This document shows positions 24,913 to 38,224 of a stretch of 64,000 bases of DNA, piece by piece. The notes under the pieces are model-generated. The model made no database searches. It was not told where the DNA came from and worked only from the letters and a program-made list of their open reading frames with translations. How positions within the stretch are numbered: the stretch's first letter is position 1; every line of letters starts with the position of its first letter. The DNA lies in assembly GCA_963277665.1 (NCBI GenBank), contig OY728120.1:427310138-427374137 (forward strand), written 5' to 3'. Made by a program: the position numbers and the translations under genes. The stretch is from Viscum album. Taxonomy: Eukaryota; Streptophyta; Magnoliopsida; Santalales; Viscaceae.

Positions 24913-26892
24913 AACACACTATAGCACCAAACGCACACTAGATATCATAAAAAACAAGTCCCAATACAGAATTTAAATCAAATGAAATTTATAACATAAA
25001 TACCAGAAAAATAACTATTTTATAGATATTTTAGACATTGGTTTATAAAATTACACAAATAATAATTATTAAATACATTCAAAAACATTTCTAAATATTG
25101 GACTCCTATTGTTTTAATGCTCACAAATCATGTAATTTATATAAATTATGTAAATCATATTTAAATATTATAAATTTTGAATACTCTTATTCTACTATTG
25201 TTTTTTATATTTTTAATTTACCTTAATCTATTCTATGAGTATTAATTATTAAGATATATGGTAGATATTTGACTAAGTATGAGACACCATTTCTCTTCCC
25301 AAACGCTCTAACCATTTAGATTGGAAATCGGAAAAGTCTGTGACACCATTTCCCAAACACCGTAACTATTCTATAGATTCCATATATTTCAAAGGATCTA
25401 ATATCGTAACCATGATACTAGTTCCTAAAAATTTCATAAGATATGACACCAAAACTGTTTTACTTGTTCTAGAAATTTCAATTGATCTTACACTATAAAT
25501 GTGCTAGGAGTTCTATAATTTGAAAAGGACTAGACACCGCATCCATGACATAGTAAAAATACACCATAACAAGACACAATCCCAAGTCATTTTTTTAGAC
25601 TCACTGTGACTGTGGCACCATTCCCGACTCACCGCAACTGTGGTACCATTCTTGACTCACCACAACTGTGACACAATTCCTTAACAAAAATCTGTCTATC
25701 TTTTTCAGTTAAATTTAAATATTGATTTTAATGCTCCTATTTTAGCCATTTAATGACATTTAAATTATTATTGATCTTTTATAGACATTACACCTAATAG
25801 TACGTGGTATGAGGTGAAGGGATCACACTTTTTTCAGAAATGCACAAACACCTGAAGATTAAATACATGGGTGCACATGAGCAGGAGTGTGTGAAGTAGA
25901 GAATAAAATATATGTTAGAGTGAGAATACATTAATTCATGAACACATATAAGAACACACAAATTACTCTCATTTTCTAATTTCAATATTTTTATGGATCA
26001 AAACAACGAACATCCTGGCAACACCAACTCAAAAAAGAAGAAGTACAACAGAGAGCTGCACAAAAACTCACTAAAAACCAGAACATAGAGCTCCCGATAC
26101 TCTATTTCTGAGTCCTCATTCAAAAGAGGACCCCATCATCAAATATTATACATCCTAGAAGTATAGAGCTACGTAAACAACATTCAGAGCATTTCAAATC
26201 CCTTCTTATTATATTATGCTTTGTTGTGTACTATTTTATAAATCATTAGAGTAGTGTGTGCATCTATTTATTTAACACACACTATCACTTTCACTAAAGT
26301 AGATGATACAATCTATCCTCACAAAAATATCTTTTTACACATTTTTTCACCCACGTATAACTATAGAACAGGTTCTGTGTGACCTTGTTGTTATATTTCC
26401 CATGTAGAACTCTGGTAGAGGTAAAATGACCTAGAAAAATTTATATGAAGTTGTAATCCATGATCCAGGGTACAGATCAACAATTTATATATATTTTTAT
26501 TATCATTAGGCGACCACCAAGTGGATTGGATGAGGTCTTACCTTGATACTGAACCACATGTTTTATCCACTGTGTTTTCAAATTTAGTTTTTCTCTATTT
26601 TAATTTGTATTTTAGAAAGCTATATTTCACTTTGAAAGTTTTTCTTGGATAGTTTATATAACTAATTAGATTTATCAAAATAGCCTTAGAAGTTATATCA
26701 ATATCTCATATTGTTATGATTGGGAAATAATCAATCTTTTTAGAAATTAATTTTATATACAGACTATTATAAATTTAATACTTTGATTAACTGGCATATT
26801 TTTTTTAATTTGGGTATCTTCAAATAAATTTTTTAACTATTTTATTATAGAAACTCAATTCACCCCTATTGAGTGTCCTACATCGGACAACA
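24913..26892 (+). repeat. 5' LTR of the copia element
   Basis: It is homologous to 35061-37061: TGGACTCCTATTGTTTTAATG near 25100 against 35245, CATTCTATGAGTATTA near 25230 against 35380, and CAATTCAC-CCCT-TTGAGTGTCCTAC at the end. The right edge CAACA at 26888-26892 is firm. The left edge is weak: clear similarity starts only near 25085, and 24913 is chosen from LTR length and the possible target duplication. The frame 25985-25794 is accidental. Confidence 0.65.
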
Positions 26893-26907
26893 TTTGGAAT
26901 CAGTGTC
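26893..26907 (+). promoter_or_regulatory. Primer-binding site of the copia element
   Basis: TTTGGAATCAGTGTC follows the 5' LTR directly. It matches TTGGTATCAGAGC, the initiator tRNA-Met type site, apart from two or three substitutions. Confidence 0.65.
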
Positions 26908-27049
26908 TTGTTTAAAAACATCTATTTTTAGAGGTTTTAGTTCTTTAAAAAAAATCAACTATGATTTAGTTGAGTTTTAAAGGTATCTAAATTTCTGTTA
27001 GTTCTAAATTTATAGCTCTTTAAAATATAGCCTTTAATATTTGTAATAG

Positions 27050-28780
27050 ATTTTAGATAAGAAGGTGTTGCTACCAAAAGAACTCCATACTTTAAGGGAA
27101 AAAATTATGATCAATGGAAATATTAAAATGAAAATTCACTTAGAAAGTATGCTGTTTGATATTTGGATTGTAATATAAGATAAATTTGAAATAATAGAAA
27201 CTACAAGAACATTGTGGGGTGAAGATAAAAAAGATGCTGAAAATAATAATTGTAATGATAGGAATGCCTTGTTTTTTGATTTAGGGTAAGAAGAATTTAA
27301 TATAATATCTACTTATAAATCTGCATATGATATTTGGGAGACCTTATCTGCCTCACATGATAGAATTACTAATGATAACGTAATGACACTTAATACCTAT
27401 ACTATTAAGTATGATAACTTTATGATGAATCCAAATTATCATATATATTATATGTATCTTAGGTTAAATGAAATATTCAATACAGTGATCTTTCTTGGAA
27501 AGGCAATGAATTCAAAATAAAAAATCATGCAGCTACTCAGATATCTACCTGAAAGATGGAGAAGAACCTCAAAATTAATTAGAGGATCTGATGATATCAG
27601 TAAGTTTCCTGTCTATGAGATGATAGGAAAATTGATGATGTGTGAGGAAATGTTAAAGGTAAACAAATAGGGAGAGGATGAACCAAAGAGAAAGTCAATG
27701 GATTTCAAATGAACGACATCCAAAAAAATGAAATGGAAAGGATATAAGCTCATTCCGACAATACAAGTAATGGTGATTCAATATCAGATAGTGATGAGGA
27801 AATGACTCAATTAGAAAATATTAATAATAAATTTTATAGAAGGAAGAAATTCATCACGATGCCCATCTACAAAATAAAATATGAAAATAAAGTTAATTGT
27901 AAGAAAGACTGGATAAAGAATGAAAACTAAAATGCAATAGTATGTTATTAATGTAAAATAAAAGGGCATATAAAGGCTGAATCTCCCAAAATAAAATTTC
28001 AAAGAAGTATGAAAACAGATATAGAGAGTATAAAAAGGTGATTAAAGAAACATGGAGTGCTTTAGAGGGTAGATAATGTTTCTTATAATCTTAACATGGT
28101 GAAAAGGCTTAGAAATCCAATATGTGTTTCATGAAAAAACATCTGAGGTAACTATTGAGTCTCTTATACAAAATTCCTATTACTCTATAGAATAAAGTGA
28201 TTATGAAAATATGACTAGTGAGGAAATGTACGAATACAGCCCAAATCATGAAGATATATGCAATGAATTAAAAGATAAATTTAAAGCTCTAAAGAAATTT
28301 TATGCTATTACACCTACTATTAAATCTGAGCATACTATAGAAACGGAAAAGAATACTGAATTACTTAAATAGATAAATAAACTTAATTATCTAGGGATCA
28401 ACTGAAAAAGGAAATAGAAAAAATTACCAATTACAAGAATACTCTAAAAACAATTCTCGGTAAAATAGTTGATCATAGGTACACAAATAGTAAAGGATAC
28501 CAACCTGGATAGAGGAACATAAGTAAAACACATTTTATAACAAAAATCAGGAAAATCTATTTTCATATCAAAATCTGAAAATTCTGCTTGTCCTAGCTCT
28601 GAGAAGTCATTCATTGCTTATAAATTTTTAAGACCAAAAGAATTTCACTATTTAAATGATTTAAAAACCATGTATAGGAATCCAATGAAGCATGTATGGG
28701 TTCCCAAAGCTCTTATTAATAATGTTACTGGACCCAAAAAAATCTGGGTACCAAAATCGTCTCTTGCTTAATTATTTTAT
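27050..28780 (+). pseudogene. gag remnant of the copia element
   Basis: Near 27087-27130 it encodes PYFKGKNYDQWK, the N-terminal W-containing block of copia Gag. A zinc knuckle is readable near 27945-27995 (CY-CKIKGHIKAE, with the final Cys changed to Ser). Between them runs an RLNEIFN / LLRYLPERWRR-type helical region (about 27460-27580). A conserved tail VWVPKAL and IWVPKS near 28695-28765 precedes the protease, as in Sirevirus and related copia elements. Frequent stops make it a relic. Confidence 0.65.
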
Positions 28781-28789
28781 AGGAAATCT

Positions 28790-29150
28790 ATTTGAAGTGA
28801 TCCTATAGAATTTTATGGTACTTGGATAGTGGATGATCAAGATACATGACAGTATATTACTCATGCTTCAAGAGTCTAATAAATATTTATGGTGTACATA
28901 TTATTTTTGGTCACAATGCTAAAGGAAACATAATTGGCATTTCCCAGATTGGTATCTTTAACACAGTTTGAATTTCTAAATGAATTATTATGAGGGATTA
29001 AAATATATTCTACTTTGTATTTCACAATTTTTTGATGATGGTTTAAATGTTAAATTTGAAAATTTTTCTTGAAATGTTTTTAATTCTAAAAATGAGTTAG
29101 TATTTACTGATTTTAGAAATGAAAATTTTTACACTATTAACATAGCTTCC
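28790..29150 (+). pseudogene. Aspartic protease remnant of the copia element
   Basis: WYLDSG at 28816-28833, then a stop, then SRYMT gives the copia protease active site (Asp-Ser-Gly) with the WxLDSG-S-HM block slightly altered. Downstream VYIIFGHNAKG and IIGISQIG stretches fit the protease body. Confidence 0.65.
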
Positions 29151-29159
29151 TTAGTATTT

Positions 29160-30240
29160 CAAAAATTTTCATTCTTGAGTATCCTTTCCAAAGAGTATTG
29201 GATTTGGAATAGAATACTAGGATATTATAAAATACAATCCCTTAGAAATCTTACTACAATAGTCATAGTCAAGGATCTACCTAAACATAAGATTTCATAT
29301 GACAAAGTATATAATCCTAATCAAACGGGTAAAAACACAAAATCTATTTCAAACCAATGAAAGAAGTTTCAACTTCACGTCCTCTTGAGTTAGTTCACAT
29401 GGACTTGTTTGGACCATATCGATTTTAAATTCTTAATGGGAATCACTGTGTCTGTGTTCTTGTAGATTACTATTCTAAATATACTTGGACCTTTATCTTA
29501 GCTCACAAAAGTGAAGCTTGTTCTCATTTCATCAAGTATGCTAGAAAAGTAGAGAACATAAGTTGTCTTAAAATTAAACCTCTAAGAAGTGACCATGGAC
29601 GTGAGTTTTAAAACTAAGAGTTTGAATTTTTTTTTCTCACAAAATGGCTATAGTCATAACTTTCATGCCCCTTTGACACCTCAGCAAAATGGTTTTGTAG
29701 AAATAATGTATAGATACTTACAAGAAATAGCTAGAACAATGCTCAATGAATATTACCTACCTATATAATTTCGGTTTTAAGATTCCAATACAGCTTGAAA
29801 TATTATTAATAGAGTCTTAATCAAACCAATTCTCAAGAAGACTCCCTATGAGTTGGGGAACAATAGAAAACCGAAAGTTAATTACACTAAATATTTTGGT
29901 TACAAAGCTTATATTATCAATACTAAGGGATATTTTGAAAAAATTTCATCCAAAATTGTTGAATTAATCTATCAAGATTACTCAATCTCAAGTAAAGCCT
30001 ATAGAGTCTTTAATAAAAGAACTATGGGTCTGGAAGAATCTGTACAAGACAAAATTGATGAAATAGATCCACATATACCTAAGAAATCCCTATAAAACCA
30101 TGAGGATGATGTCTCAAATATGGACATAAAGTGAAAATCTTTTGACCTTCCTATAATGAAACCTTTTAAATCTTCTAGTTCTATAAATTCTTTAGATTCT
30201 AATCTTAATGAACCTGATCCTATTTGGAGAATCTGAAATC
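29160..30240 (+). pseudogene. Integrase remnant of the copia element
   Basis: The frame 29175-29360 is the zinc-binding pre-integrase region (YWIWNRILGYYKIQSLRNL replaces the usual H-RLGH block, so the His is lost). The core is recognisable: LELVHMDLFGPYR at about 29365-29407 with the first catalytic Asp, SDHGREF at 29588-29608 with the second, and HAPLTPQQNGFVE at about 29661-29701 ending in the catalytic Glu. The frame 29853-30095 (YTKYFGYKAYIINTKGYFEK) is the C-terminal region. All three acidic positions survive although stops interrupt the frame. Confidence 0.75.
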
Positions 30241-30429
30241 ACTCTCCCTTCTTTTTCTAGATCAGTTAGTACCCTTATGAACCATCATTTAGATGAAATA
30301 GTTTGAGGATTATATAAAGTAACTCATACATGAGAATATCTAATAAATAAGGTTGAACATAAAGCTTTCATGTCACAACTTGAACTTAAGAACATTAACG
30401 AGGAAATAGTGATGTATTTTGGATGATGT

Positions 30430-31110
30430 ATTTGTATGAAGAATTAAATTAGTTTGAAAGAAATAATGTTTGGAGACTAAGGTATAGACCCAAGGAAACC
30501 ATGATAATAGGCACTAAATGTGTGTATAGGAATAAATTTTATGAATCTGGTAATATTTTAAGAAAAAAAATCTAGATTATTTTCATAAGGTTATAGTCAA
30601 GAAGAAGGCATTGACTATGAGGAATATTTTTCACCAGCTCCCAGACATGAATCAATTAGAATATTTCTAGAATATGCATCACTTCTTAATTTCAAGCTAT
30701 ATAAAATGGATATCAAGAGTGATTTCTTAAATGAGTATATAGTTGATGAGGTTTTTCAAACATCCCATTGGTTTTAAGAACCCTCATTTTCCAAATCATG
30801 TTTCTAAATTAACAAAAGACTTATATAGTTTAAAACAACATCCTAGAGCTTGGTATGAGAGACTAAGTAGTTTTCGTATTTCCAACTATTTTAGAAAAGG
30901 TATAGATGATCCTAATATATATATAAAAGAAACATTTAATGATGATTTAGTTGTTAAAATCTTTGATGATGATATTATTTCAGGATCTTCAAAAAAATCC
31001 TTATGTGTTGATTTTTCAAAGATGTTGAAAAATGAATTTGAAATGATCTTGATGGGTGAACTAAAATTATTTCTTGGATTTAAAATAATTCAAAATACAT
31101 AAGGTATTAT
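30430..31110 (+). pseudogene. Reverse transcriptase remnant of the copia element
   Basis: Blocks in order: GTKCVYRNKF at about 30511-30540, GYSQEEGIDYEEYFSPAPR near 30590-30650, MDIKSDFLN at about 30706-30735 (first catalytic Asp), then the 30743-31102 frame. That frame contains LTKDLYSLKQHPRAWYERL and IFDDDIISGS (about 30957-30990), equivalent to the copia YVDDI motif. It ends ELKLFLGFKI. A frameshift before 30743 and several stops show loss of function. Confidence 0.8.
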
Positions 31111-31660
31111 TTTGAATCAAAGGAAATATACTAAAGATATTTTAAAATGTTTTGGTTTGGATAGTACTAAATGTATTGTCATTCTAATGAGTACCACCTA
31201 TAAGTTGGATCTTGAAGAGAATGATAAATCTATTGATCAAACCACTTACTGAGGAATGATTGAAATTTTACTCTTGATAACTTTTAGAAGGCTTGATATT
31301 ATATTTATTGTGTGTTTTTTTTCTCATTTCCAAGTAAATCCTAAATAATCACATCTTCTTTCTATTAAAATTATTTTCAAATACGTCAAACAGACTACCA
31401 ACTTATGATTGTTTTACCCTAGAGGAAAATCATTTCACTTAGTTAGCTATTCAGATGCTTATTTCAGTGGTTTTATACTAGGAATAAAACGTATTGATGT
31501 AATACATAATATTTTGAGAGATCATTATCAAAAGGGCGATTTTACTTTGGAATTCAATGAAACTAAACATCATCTTGCTGACATTTTCACTAAGCCTTTA
31601 AATTGTCAAAGGATGAGTTATACCATACATGAATTAGGAATGATCATCATTGAGTGACTA
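31111..31660 (+). pseudogene. RNase H remnant of the copia element
   Basis: The region follows RT and ends in the copia signature LADIFTKPL (about 31573-31600) near the C-terminus of pol. SYSDAYFSG at about 31443-31470 holds the first catalytic Asp; a deletion after it (about 31485) has removed the middle of the domain, joining GFILGIKR to the C-terminal part. The 31409-31657 frame ends with a TGA at 31655. Confidence 0.7.
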
Positions 31661-31979
31661 CTTTAATGTCTAGTAGTTATAGATTCATAGTTTCTATCTC
31701 ACAATAACTGTCTCACATTTACTATCTATGAGTTGTTGTCTCTCGGCTTGCTATCTCATGTTTGATTTCTCACTAGTAAGAGTCACACCATTTAGAGTCA
31801 CTTTGTTATGATGAAACCATTACTGCTTGTTCCGATCTCATGGTTATGACTCATAATTTTTTTGAAATCCTTTTCTAGTATCTCTATATTGGTTATTTTA
31901 TTTCTTTTATACCTTTTTTGTTTTGTTTTGTAAAGTTTGAACTCCTTAAATTAAAAAACCCATCTTTTCACCACTCTCT

Positions 31980-34870
31980 TCACTTGTACTCATTATTCCT
32001 AAATCCAATATCTTTTCTCGTGAACTCCTCGTCTTTCATGAGCCCACATTGAATTCCATGATAAATCTTCCATCTTCATCACCTTTTATAATGAAATATT
32101 TTTCACAGAAACAGAAAAAAGATCTGATTACCATGCCCAAGAAACCGCTAAATCCATGTCTTGGGGATCATACAGTCATTCTAGAGAAAGAAATATTTGT
32201 TAAGTGGCTCCTATCAAGTAATTAACTTGTTATGAATTTCTTGGAAGAATAAGTATTCCTAGAGTGGTTTACAAAATGGAAAATAAATATTTATTCAAAG
32301 TTAATTTGCGAATATTCTCAGTATGTACAGTTCTCTTTCATCTCTAAAGACGATTTTATGGTTAAAAGCTAGGTGAATGAACAAAGATGAACCATTTCAT
32401 TGACATTGTGGGCTTCCTTCTAAAGAACAAAACATAAATGAATATTTGAGGGCTATCAAAGAGTTCCCCCTCAACCAAGTGATATTTTTATCCTAGAGGA
32501 GGCTCTAAGCAAGTTGACTACAAACAAAAATGAAAATAAGACCTATTACAACTGAACTGGATGGAGAGAATAGGTTAGTGTTTAATTTTATTCAACGTCT
32601 AATATCTCCACGGAAAGGATACTTTGCTACTCAAAGGTATCAAGATGTATTTTTTATAAATATTTTGAAGAAGGGTCACAAAATTAATTTATGTAAGAAC
32701 GTTATTCATCACATTTGTGACATGATCAAGACAACATAAAAGTCAACTTATTTTTTTCTATTCGAGGATTATGTCTACATTGCTACAAGATAATGGTGTG
32801 GTTTGTAATAATAATGAAGTGATTTTAGAATATGATTTTTCTATATCTCAGGTACATGCTGACAAATGGTGATCAGTTTGAATCCATGGAAGAGATGATG
32901 GGTTGAAGATAATGATAGGCATTATGAGGATTTTAATCCTTATGAAAAGATTTCAAGATAAATTTTTTTATGTGATCCTAGTTTAGAATCTGATGAGATT
33001 ATAGAAAACTTAGTTGAAGGAATAAATGATTATATAACTGAAGGAGAAAAACATGATGATTAAGGTGAAAAAATTTGGATGAATCTCCTAGAAATCATTT
33101 GCATGTTCCCTCAATAAAATATCATCCCTTTAAAGGTAATAAAGATTGTAGAAAAGGAAGTGAAGTTGTTGATAAGAGTCAATATGTAGAAGAATAAAAT
33201 GATATTGTGGAAGAGCATGCTTCTACTGAAGAATAGAAATAGGAAGAACATGTACAAACTAGAAGTTATTCTATCTGATGAAGATAGAATGTTTCCTGAT
33301 TTTCAATTAGCTAGAGATGTGGAAGAATATGATAGAGAAGAGGTTGGGGAAGCTTGTCTAGATATTGATTCTCTTAGTTCTACAAGAGCTGTATCTATTT
33401 AAGGGAATAAAAAATACATCTTTGAAATAATTCAAGTTCCAAATCCTTTGGATTCATGTTCTTTCGATATTTGGAATAGGTTTCAAAAGTATATTGATGT
33501 TGATGATTCTCAAGGAACCTCAGTTCAGGGAGTAGGTCTTGCAACTATGTTTTAGTTGAAACCATTCTCTGCTATAGAAGTTGTGTCTTCTAAGGATCTT
33601 AAAATTATCTCTATTTCTACTCTTGAACCTACTCAATAATCTCATAGTTATGTATGTCAAGATTATTTTAATGTGTTTGAAGACAATTATTTTTTTGGTT
33701 TTGAGAAGCTCATAAAGTCACAATTGACCCCTATGACCAATATCAGTGAAAGGGATGTTGCATTGCTTCTAGAAAAAATTATATGGAAGATTCAACCCAA
33801 TATGTTTAAGGAAATTAAGGATGTATGGATTGAAAATAGAAAGTTGAGTAAAGAATTGGAATCATTAAAATCTGTGGTTGAGGAAATGTGGAAGGATTTG
33901 TATGATTCTCAAGCCCCTATTGCTCATCTGAGTGAGGATGATGCTGATAAGATCCCAAAGAAGATTGTTTCTCTGATTCAATCTACCTTGATTGTTGTCT
34001 ATAAAAATATGGTTAATAACAACACAAAAATATAAAATCAGATGTGTGGAATTGTATCTATAATAAATAATATGACAAATAAGTGTAAAGGATGTTTACA
34101 GACTTTTCTAAAATAGCTTAAAGCTCTCACACCATCTGTTTCGGCTCCATCTACTTCTACTCAGCAACCTCATCCTTTGGATAGTGAAATGACCAGATCA
34201 GTATTTAAAAAATCACATTAGTCTGTGTTGAGTGGTTCTAATCAGGCGTGTCTCTATAAAATCATTATTAATTGTGACCATATTCTTTACATGGTAAGAA
34301 TTCATTCAAAATTTTCCACTTATCCTCAAGAAGAAATCTCTATGAATTCTTATTACTACTTTAAGAGGATCTATTACAATCATGAGTTGAAAAACCATTT
34401 CAAGTATCTTGTGGGGAATTTGAACCTACCGCCTATAAGTAAATCCTTCAAAAATCAAGTACAGACGATACATGACTTCACACCTACTCTTGATATATTC
34501 GTGGAAAAAAAGATGACTTTGAAAATGCCATGAAGTATGGGGGTGAAATCATAATAGATTTTATTAATCTTTTGAAGCCTTATTAGTATGTTCAGAGCAT
34601 AAAAATCCTAGCTCATGCAGGGGATCCTTTGAGCACTGGTCTACCTCTTTCCAACTATCCTTCTACCTCCACTTTATTTTCCCCTGCTACAATTTCTTTT
34701 GCTCAGTCTCTGAGCCAGATCATACATGTTATTTTTGAAAAAACGATTCATTGATCTTCCCATTGAAAAACTCTTTCCCCTTATATAATTAAATTACTTC
34801 CATTACACTCTATTAGTACTGCTTCAACCACCACTAATTCTGCACTACCTACTCCTGCTCCTATTTAATG
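31980..34870 (+). pseudogene. Sirevirus-type extra (env-like) ORF remnant
   Basis: Downstream of pol, four frames (32530-32739, 33199-33402, 33673-34035, 34225-34533) and the sequence between them look like pieces of one former ORF, perhaps starting at the ATG near 32133. The first frame carries RLVFNFIQRLISPRKGYFA and INLCKNVIHHICDM. This resembles the domain found in the 3' ORF of Sirevirus and other plant LTR elements that was once called env-like. The third frame is acidic and contains a KLSKELESLKSVVEEMW coiled-coil segment, also typical. I see no signal peptide or clear membrane span, so an envelope role is not supported. Function is unknown. Confidence 0.6.
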
Positions 34871-35046
34871 CTAAATAATCTGAAGTGAAGTGAGGGATAT
34901 TTTTTGACATGGCTATCATGTATTCTCATTTTGTGATTATAAATAAACACTATTTTTATATTCAATGAAAATTTATCCCTCTATTTTGTTAACATGATGG
35001 TTTCATTTTTTTTTTCCCTTTGTCTTATTCTCCTTTTGATAATCCC

Positions 35047-35060
35047 AAAAGGGGGAGAAA
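35047..35060 (+). promoter_or_regulatory. Polypurine tract of the copia element
   Basis: AAAAGGGGGAGAAA is the plus-strand primer site for cDNA synthesis, placed directly before the 3' LTR. It is the form common in Sirevirus-type elements. Confidence 0.75.
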
Positions 35061-37061
35061 TAATAACTTCTTTTTAGGCATTCATAAGAATAAACGTTTT
35101 AGGGAGAAGAACTAAATTTATACTATTTGGGGTATTTATTCTCTAATACCTTGATATAATAAGAAATCTATTTATTCATTTCTAAAATATGTGTCCTTTA
35201 TATGCCATGATTTTTATTATCATAAATAAGGGATACATTTATGGACTCCTCTTATTTTAATGGTCAAAAATCTTGAAAATTATATAAATCATTTAAATAA
35301 TGTAAATCATGTTTAAATCTTATTAATCATGATTAATCTTGTCCTTATTTGTTTTATTAGGATTATGATTTCACTTAATACATTCTATGAGTATTACATC
35401 ATAAGATAGATGGATGATATTTAGCAAAGTATGAGACACCATTTCACAACCAAAACAGTCTCACCATTTAGTTTGGAAATTGGAAATGTAAGTGAAACTG
35501 TTTCCCTGACACCATAACTGTGCTACCTGTTTTAAAAATTGAAAAGGACCAGACACAAAAACGTTGCAACAAGTTATAAAAATTGCAAAGGACTTGATAC
35601 TGTAATTGTGATACCAGTTCCAGAATCAAAAAAGGACCTAACACTGTAGCCATGCTACTAGTTCCAGAATTCACAAAGGACTAGATAATGTTTCAATTAT
35701 ATTGTAACAAGACATCATAACAAGATAGAGTCTCAAGACTACCTTTCTAACTCACCGTGACTATGGAATTTTTTCTGACTCAATGAAACTATATCACCAT
35801 TTCCGTCTCACTGTAAATATGACATTGTTCCTTACATAACAATTTCTATGCATTTTTAAATTTAATACAAAATATGATTCTGAGAGTCATATTTGAGTAA
35901 TTTAATAGAACTGACATAATTAATGATCTTTTTTAGACATGACACCTAATAGTATGAGGTATGAGGTGAATGGATCATGCTTCTTGTCGATAAATTACAA
36001 ACACCAAATGATTAAATATAAGGTGGAGCATTAGATCGAGTGTGTGAAGTAGAAACTGAAAGAGACATTAGAGTGAACCTACATCCATGAAATAACATGC
36101 ACAAGAACACACAAAGAACTCACATTTTCATCTAGTTGTATTGTTGTGGATCCAAACTGCGAATATCCTTGCAGCACCAACATAAGGAAATAGAAGTACT
36201 GATAAGAGCTACACAAAAACTCTTTGGAAACCAGAACACAGAGCTCACAATAAAATGTTTCTAAGTATAATTATAGAAGAGGACCCAAACATCAAATCTG
36301 CATCATCCTAGAAGATTAGAGATGCATAGAACAACACTTAGATAAATTATAATCCTTTCTAATTATAATCTAATCTATTGTGTTTTGTTTTTTTTCAATA
36401 TTTGAAGAAGTGTGTGCATCTATTTATTTAACACACACAGTATCCTGTACTAATTTTGAGGATACAGGACATCCTCATGAAAATATCTTTTTACACTTTT
36501 TTCACAAACATATAACTATAGAAGAGGTTTTTGTGACCTGGTTGACATATTTCTCACTTAGAACTATGTTATAGGTCAAGTGATCTAGACAACTCTGTAT
36601 ACTATTGTAAACCACTATCTAGGATATGGATCAAGGATATATATATATATATACATATTTTTCTTGGTGGATGGTGATCACCTAGTGGAGTGGATCAGGT
36701 CTTGTCTTGAGACTGAACAACTTTTTTTATCCATTGTGATTTCAGATTTAGTTTTTCAAGGTTTTACTTCATATTTTAGAAAATTAACTTTTACATTGAT
36801 AGTTATTCTTGGATAGTATTTATAACTTCTTTGATTTAGTAAATAATTTTAAAAATTTATATCAATATCTCATATTGTTATTAATGAGAAATAATCAATC
36901 TTCTAGGAAATTTATTGAATATTCAGACTATTCTAAATTTTCTAATTTGATTAACTTACCTATTTTGTTTTGAATTAGTGGATCTTTAAATAATGTTTTT
37001 AACAGAAATGTTTATATGAACTCAATTCACACCCCTCTTGAGTGTCCTACTCCGACCAACA
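35061..37061 (+). repeat. 3' LTR of the copia element
   Basis: About 2.0 kb and homologous to the 5' LTR through to CCAACA at 37056-37061. The two LTRs differ at many positions, including small indels, so insertion is not recent. A TATATATATATATA run near 36638-36652 is local. The frames 35674-35468 and 36380-36574 are accidental. Confidence 0.75.
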
Positions 37062-37066
37062 CTAAC

Positions 37067-38224
37067 TATTAATGGTACAACAATTTCCCTTTACTATTTT
37101 TTTCTAACATCCAACACTACATGATTAGTTTTGAATAAAGAACCTCAACTTCAGAAAAAGAATCCACCTATATAAGAAAAAAAAATTATTACGAGTAATA
37201 CTAAAAAGAATTAAATTAAAAATACATTTGAAATAATACATTAATTCTATTGACAATGGTTTTACTGTACAAATATCAAGATTACCATTATGATTGAGTA
37301 ATGGATGGAACATAAAGGAAAGTAATAAATGTTAAAAATATAGGAGTGAAATTTTTTGTGCGAGAAGAATTATAGGGATGTTTTGGTGCAGAAAGGGATG
37401 AAAGATGGTCAGAGAACCCCAACTTGAACAAAATAAACCAAATGTATAAGAAAATAATTATTATCTGAGTAATACTAAAAAGAAATAAATTAAACATTCA
37501 TATGAAAAAATATATTAATTTTATTATTTTACAGTGCAAACATAATTATTAACACTGTAATTGATTAAAGGCAGTGTCATTTCTATTCCTACAAATGTAG
37601 TGGAGGTAACTTGAATGAAAGTGATAAATGCACCATTATAGGGGTAAAAAGGTTTTAAGGGAGAAGAAGAAAGAAAGTTTGATAAAGCACCCCAACTCAA
37701 ACAAAATAATCCACCTATATGAGAAAATAAATATTATGTGAGTAATAATAAAAATAAATAAATTAAACATAAATATGAAATAGTACATTAATTATATGGA
37801 CAATTATTTTTCTATGAAAATATCAAGATTACCATTGAGATTGTGTGGATATAATGTAATTTTTCTTCATGAAAAGGCATGAAACATGGATTGAAATCTT
37901 CTAATATAAATGAACTATTTATGGAATAATTAAACATAAATTAATATTTGATTTTATAATTTTTCATTAATAAAAGATAAAGTATATCATAACATTAACT
38001 ATAAATCTATCCAAAGGGCTTCCATCATTATAGTTTTTTCTTTTGAGGGATTGGTAACATCATCATCGGTATAAGAAATTTTATTCATCAGTAGTCAAAC
38101 AATTAATTTAGATTATGTTAATGCTGTAGAGAACATATACTATAATGAGGAAAACATAATAAATTAAAAAACTTGTTAATATTTTCATTGAACAGTCTTT
38201 ATTTTTTTAATGGATTCAAAGATT
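37067..38224. repeat. Three tandem copies of a ~274-bp unit, 3' of the CACTA-1 transposase
   Basis: Units begin near 37141, 37415 and 37688 (AACCTCAACT, AACCCCAACT, CACCCCAACT), spacing 274 and 273. Each contains ATCCACCTATATAAGA or a variant, an AGTAATA-TAAAAA-AAAT-AAATTAAA stretch, and a TACATTAATT- or TATTAATT-type stretch. They diverge by substitutions and indels. They lie between the copia 3' LTR and the TNP2 C-terminus. The short minus-strand frames at 37125-37497 are part of the repeat. The rest of the interval (to 38224) shows nothing recognisable. Confidence 0.7.

Larger units (their letters stand above)
24913..37061 (+). mobile_element. Sirevirus-like Ty1/copia element with extra 3' ORF
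   Basis: Two LTRs of about 2 kb flank gag, protease, integrase, RT and RNase H in copia order, followed by about 3.5 kb holding an extra ORF before the polypurine tract. That extra ORF after pol is the mark of the Sirevirus (SIRE/Maximus) lineage. A possible 5-bp target duplication is GTAAC (24908-24912) and CTAAC (37062-37066), 4 of 5. All frames are broken. It sits inside CACTA-1 and is therefore younger than it. Confidence 0.8.

Noticed and set aside
31980..34870. An endogenous viral envelope gene
   Set aside because: No signal peptide, membrane span or cleavage site is visible, and the recognisable blocks fit the plant Sirevirus-type 3' ORF instead.
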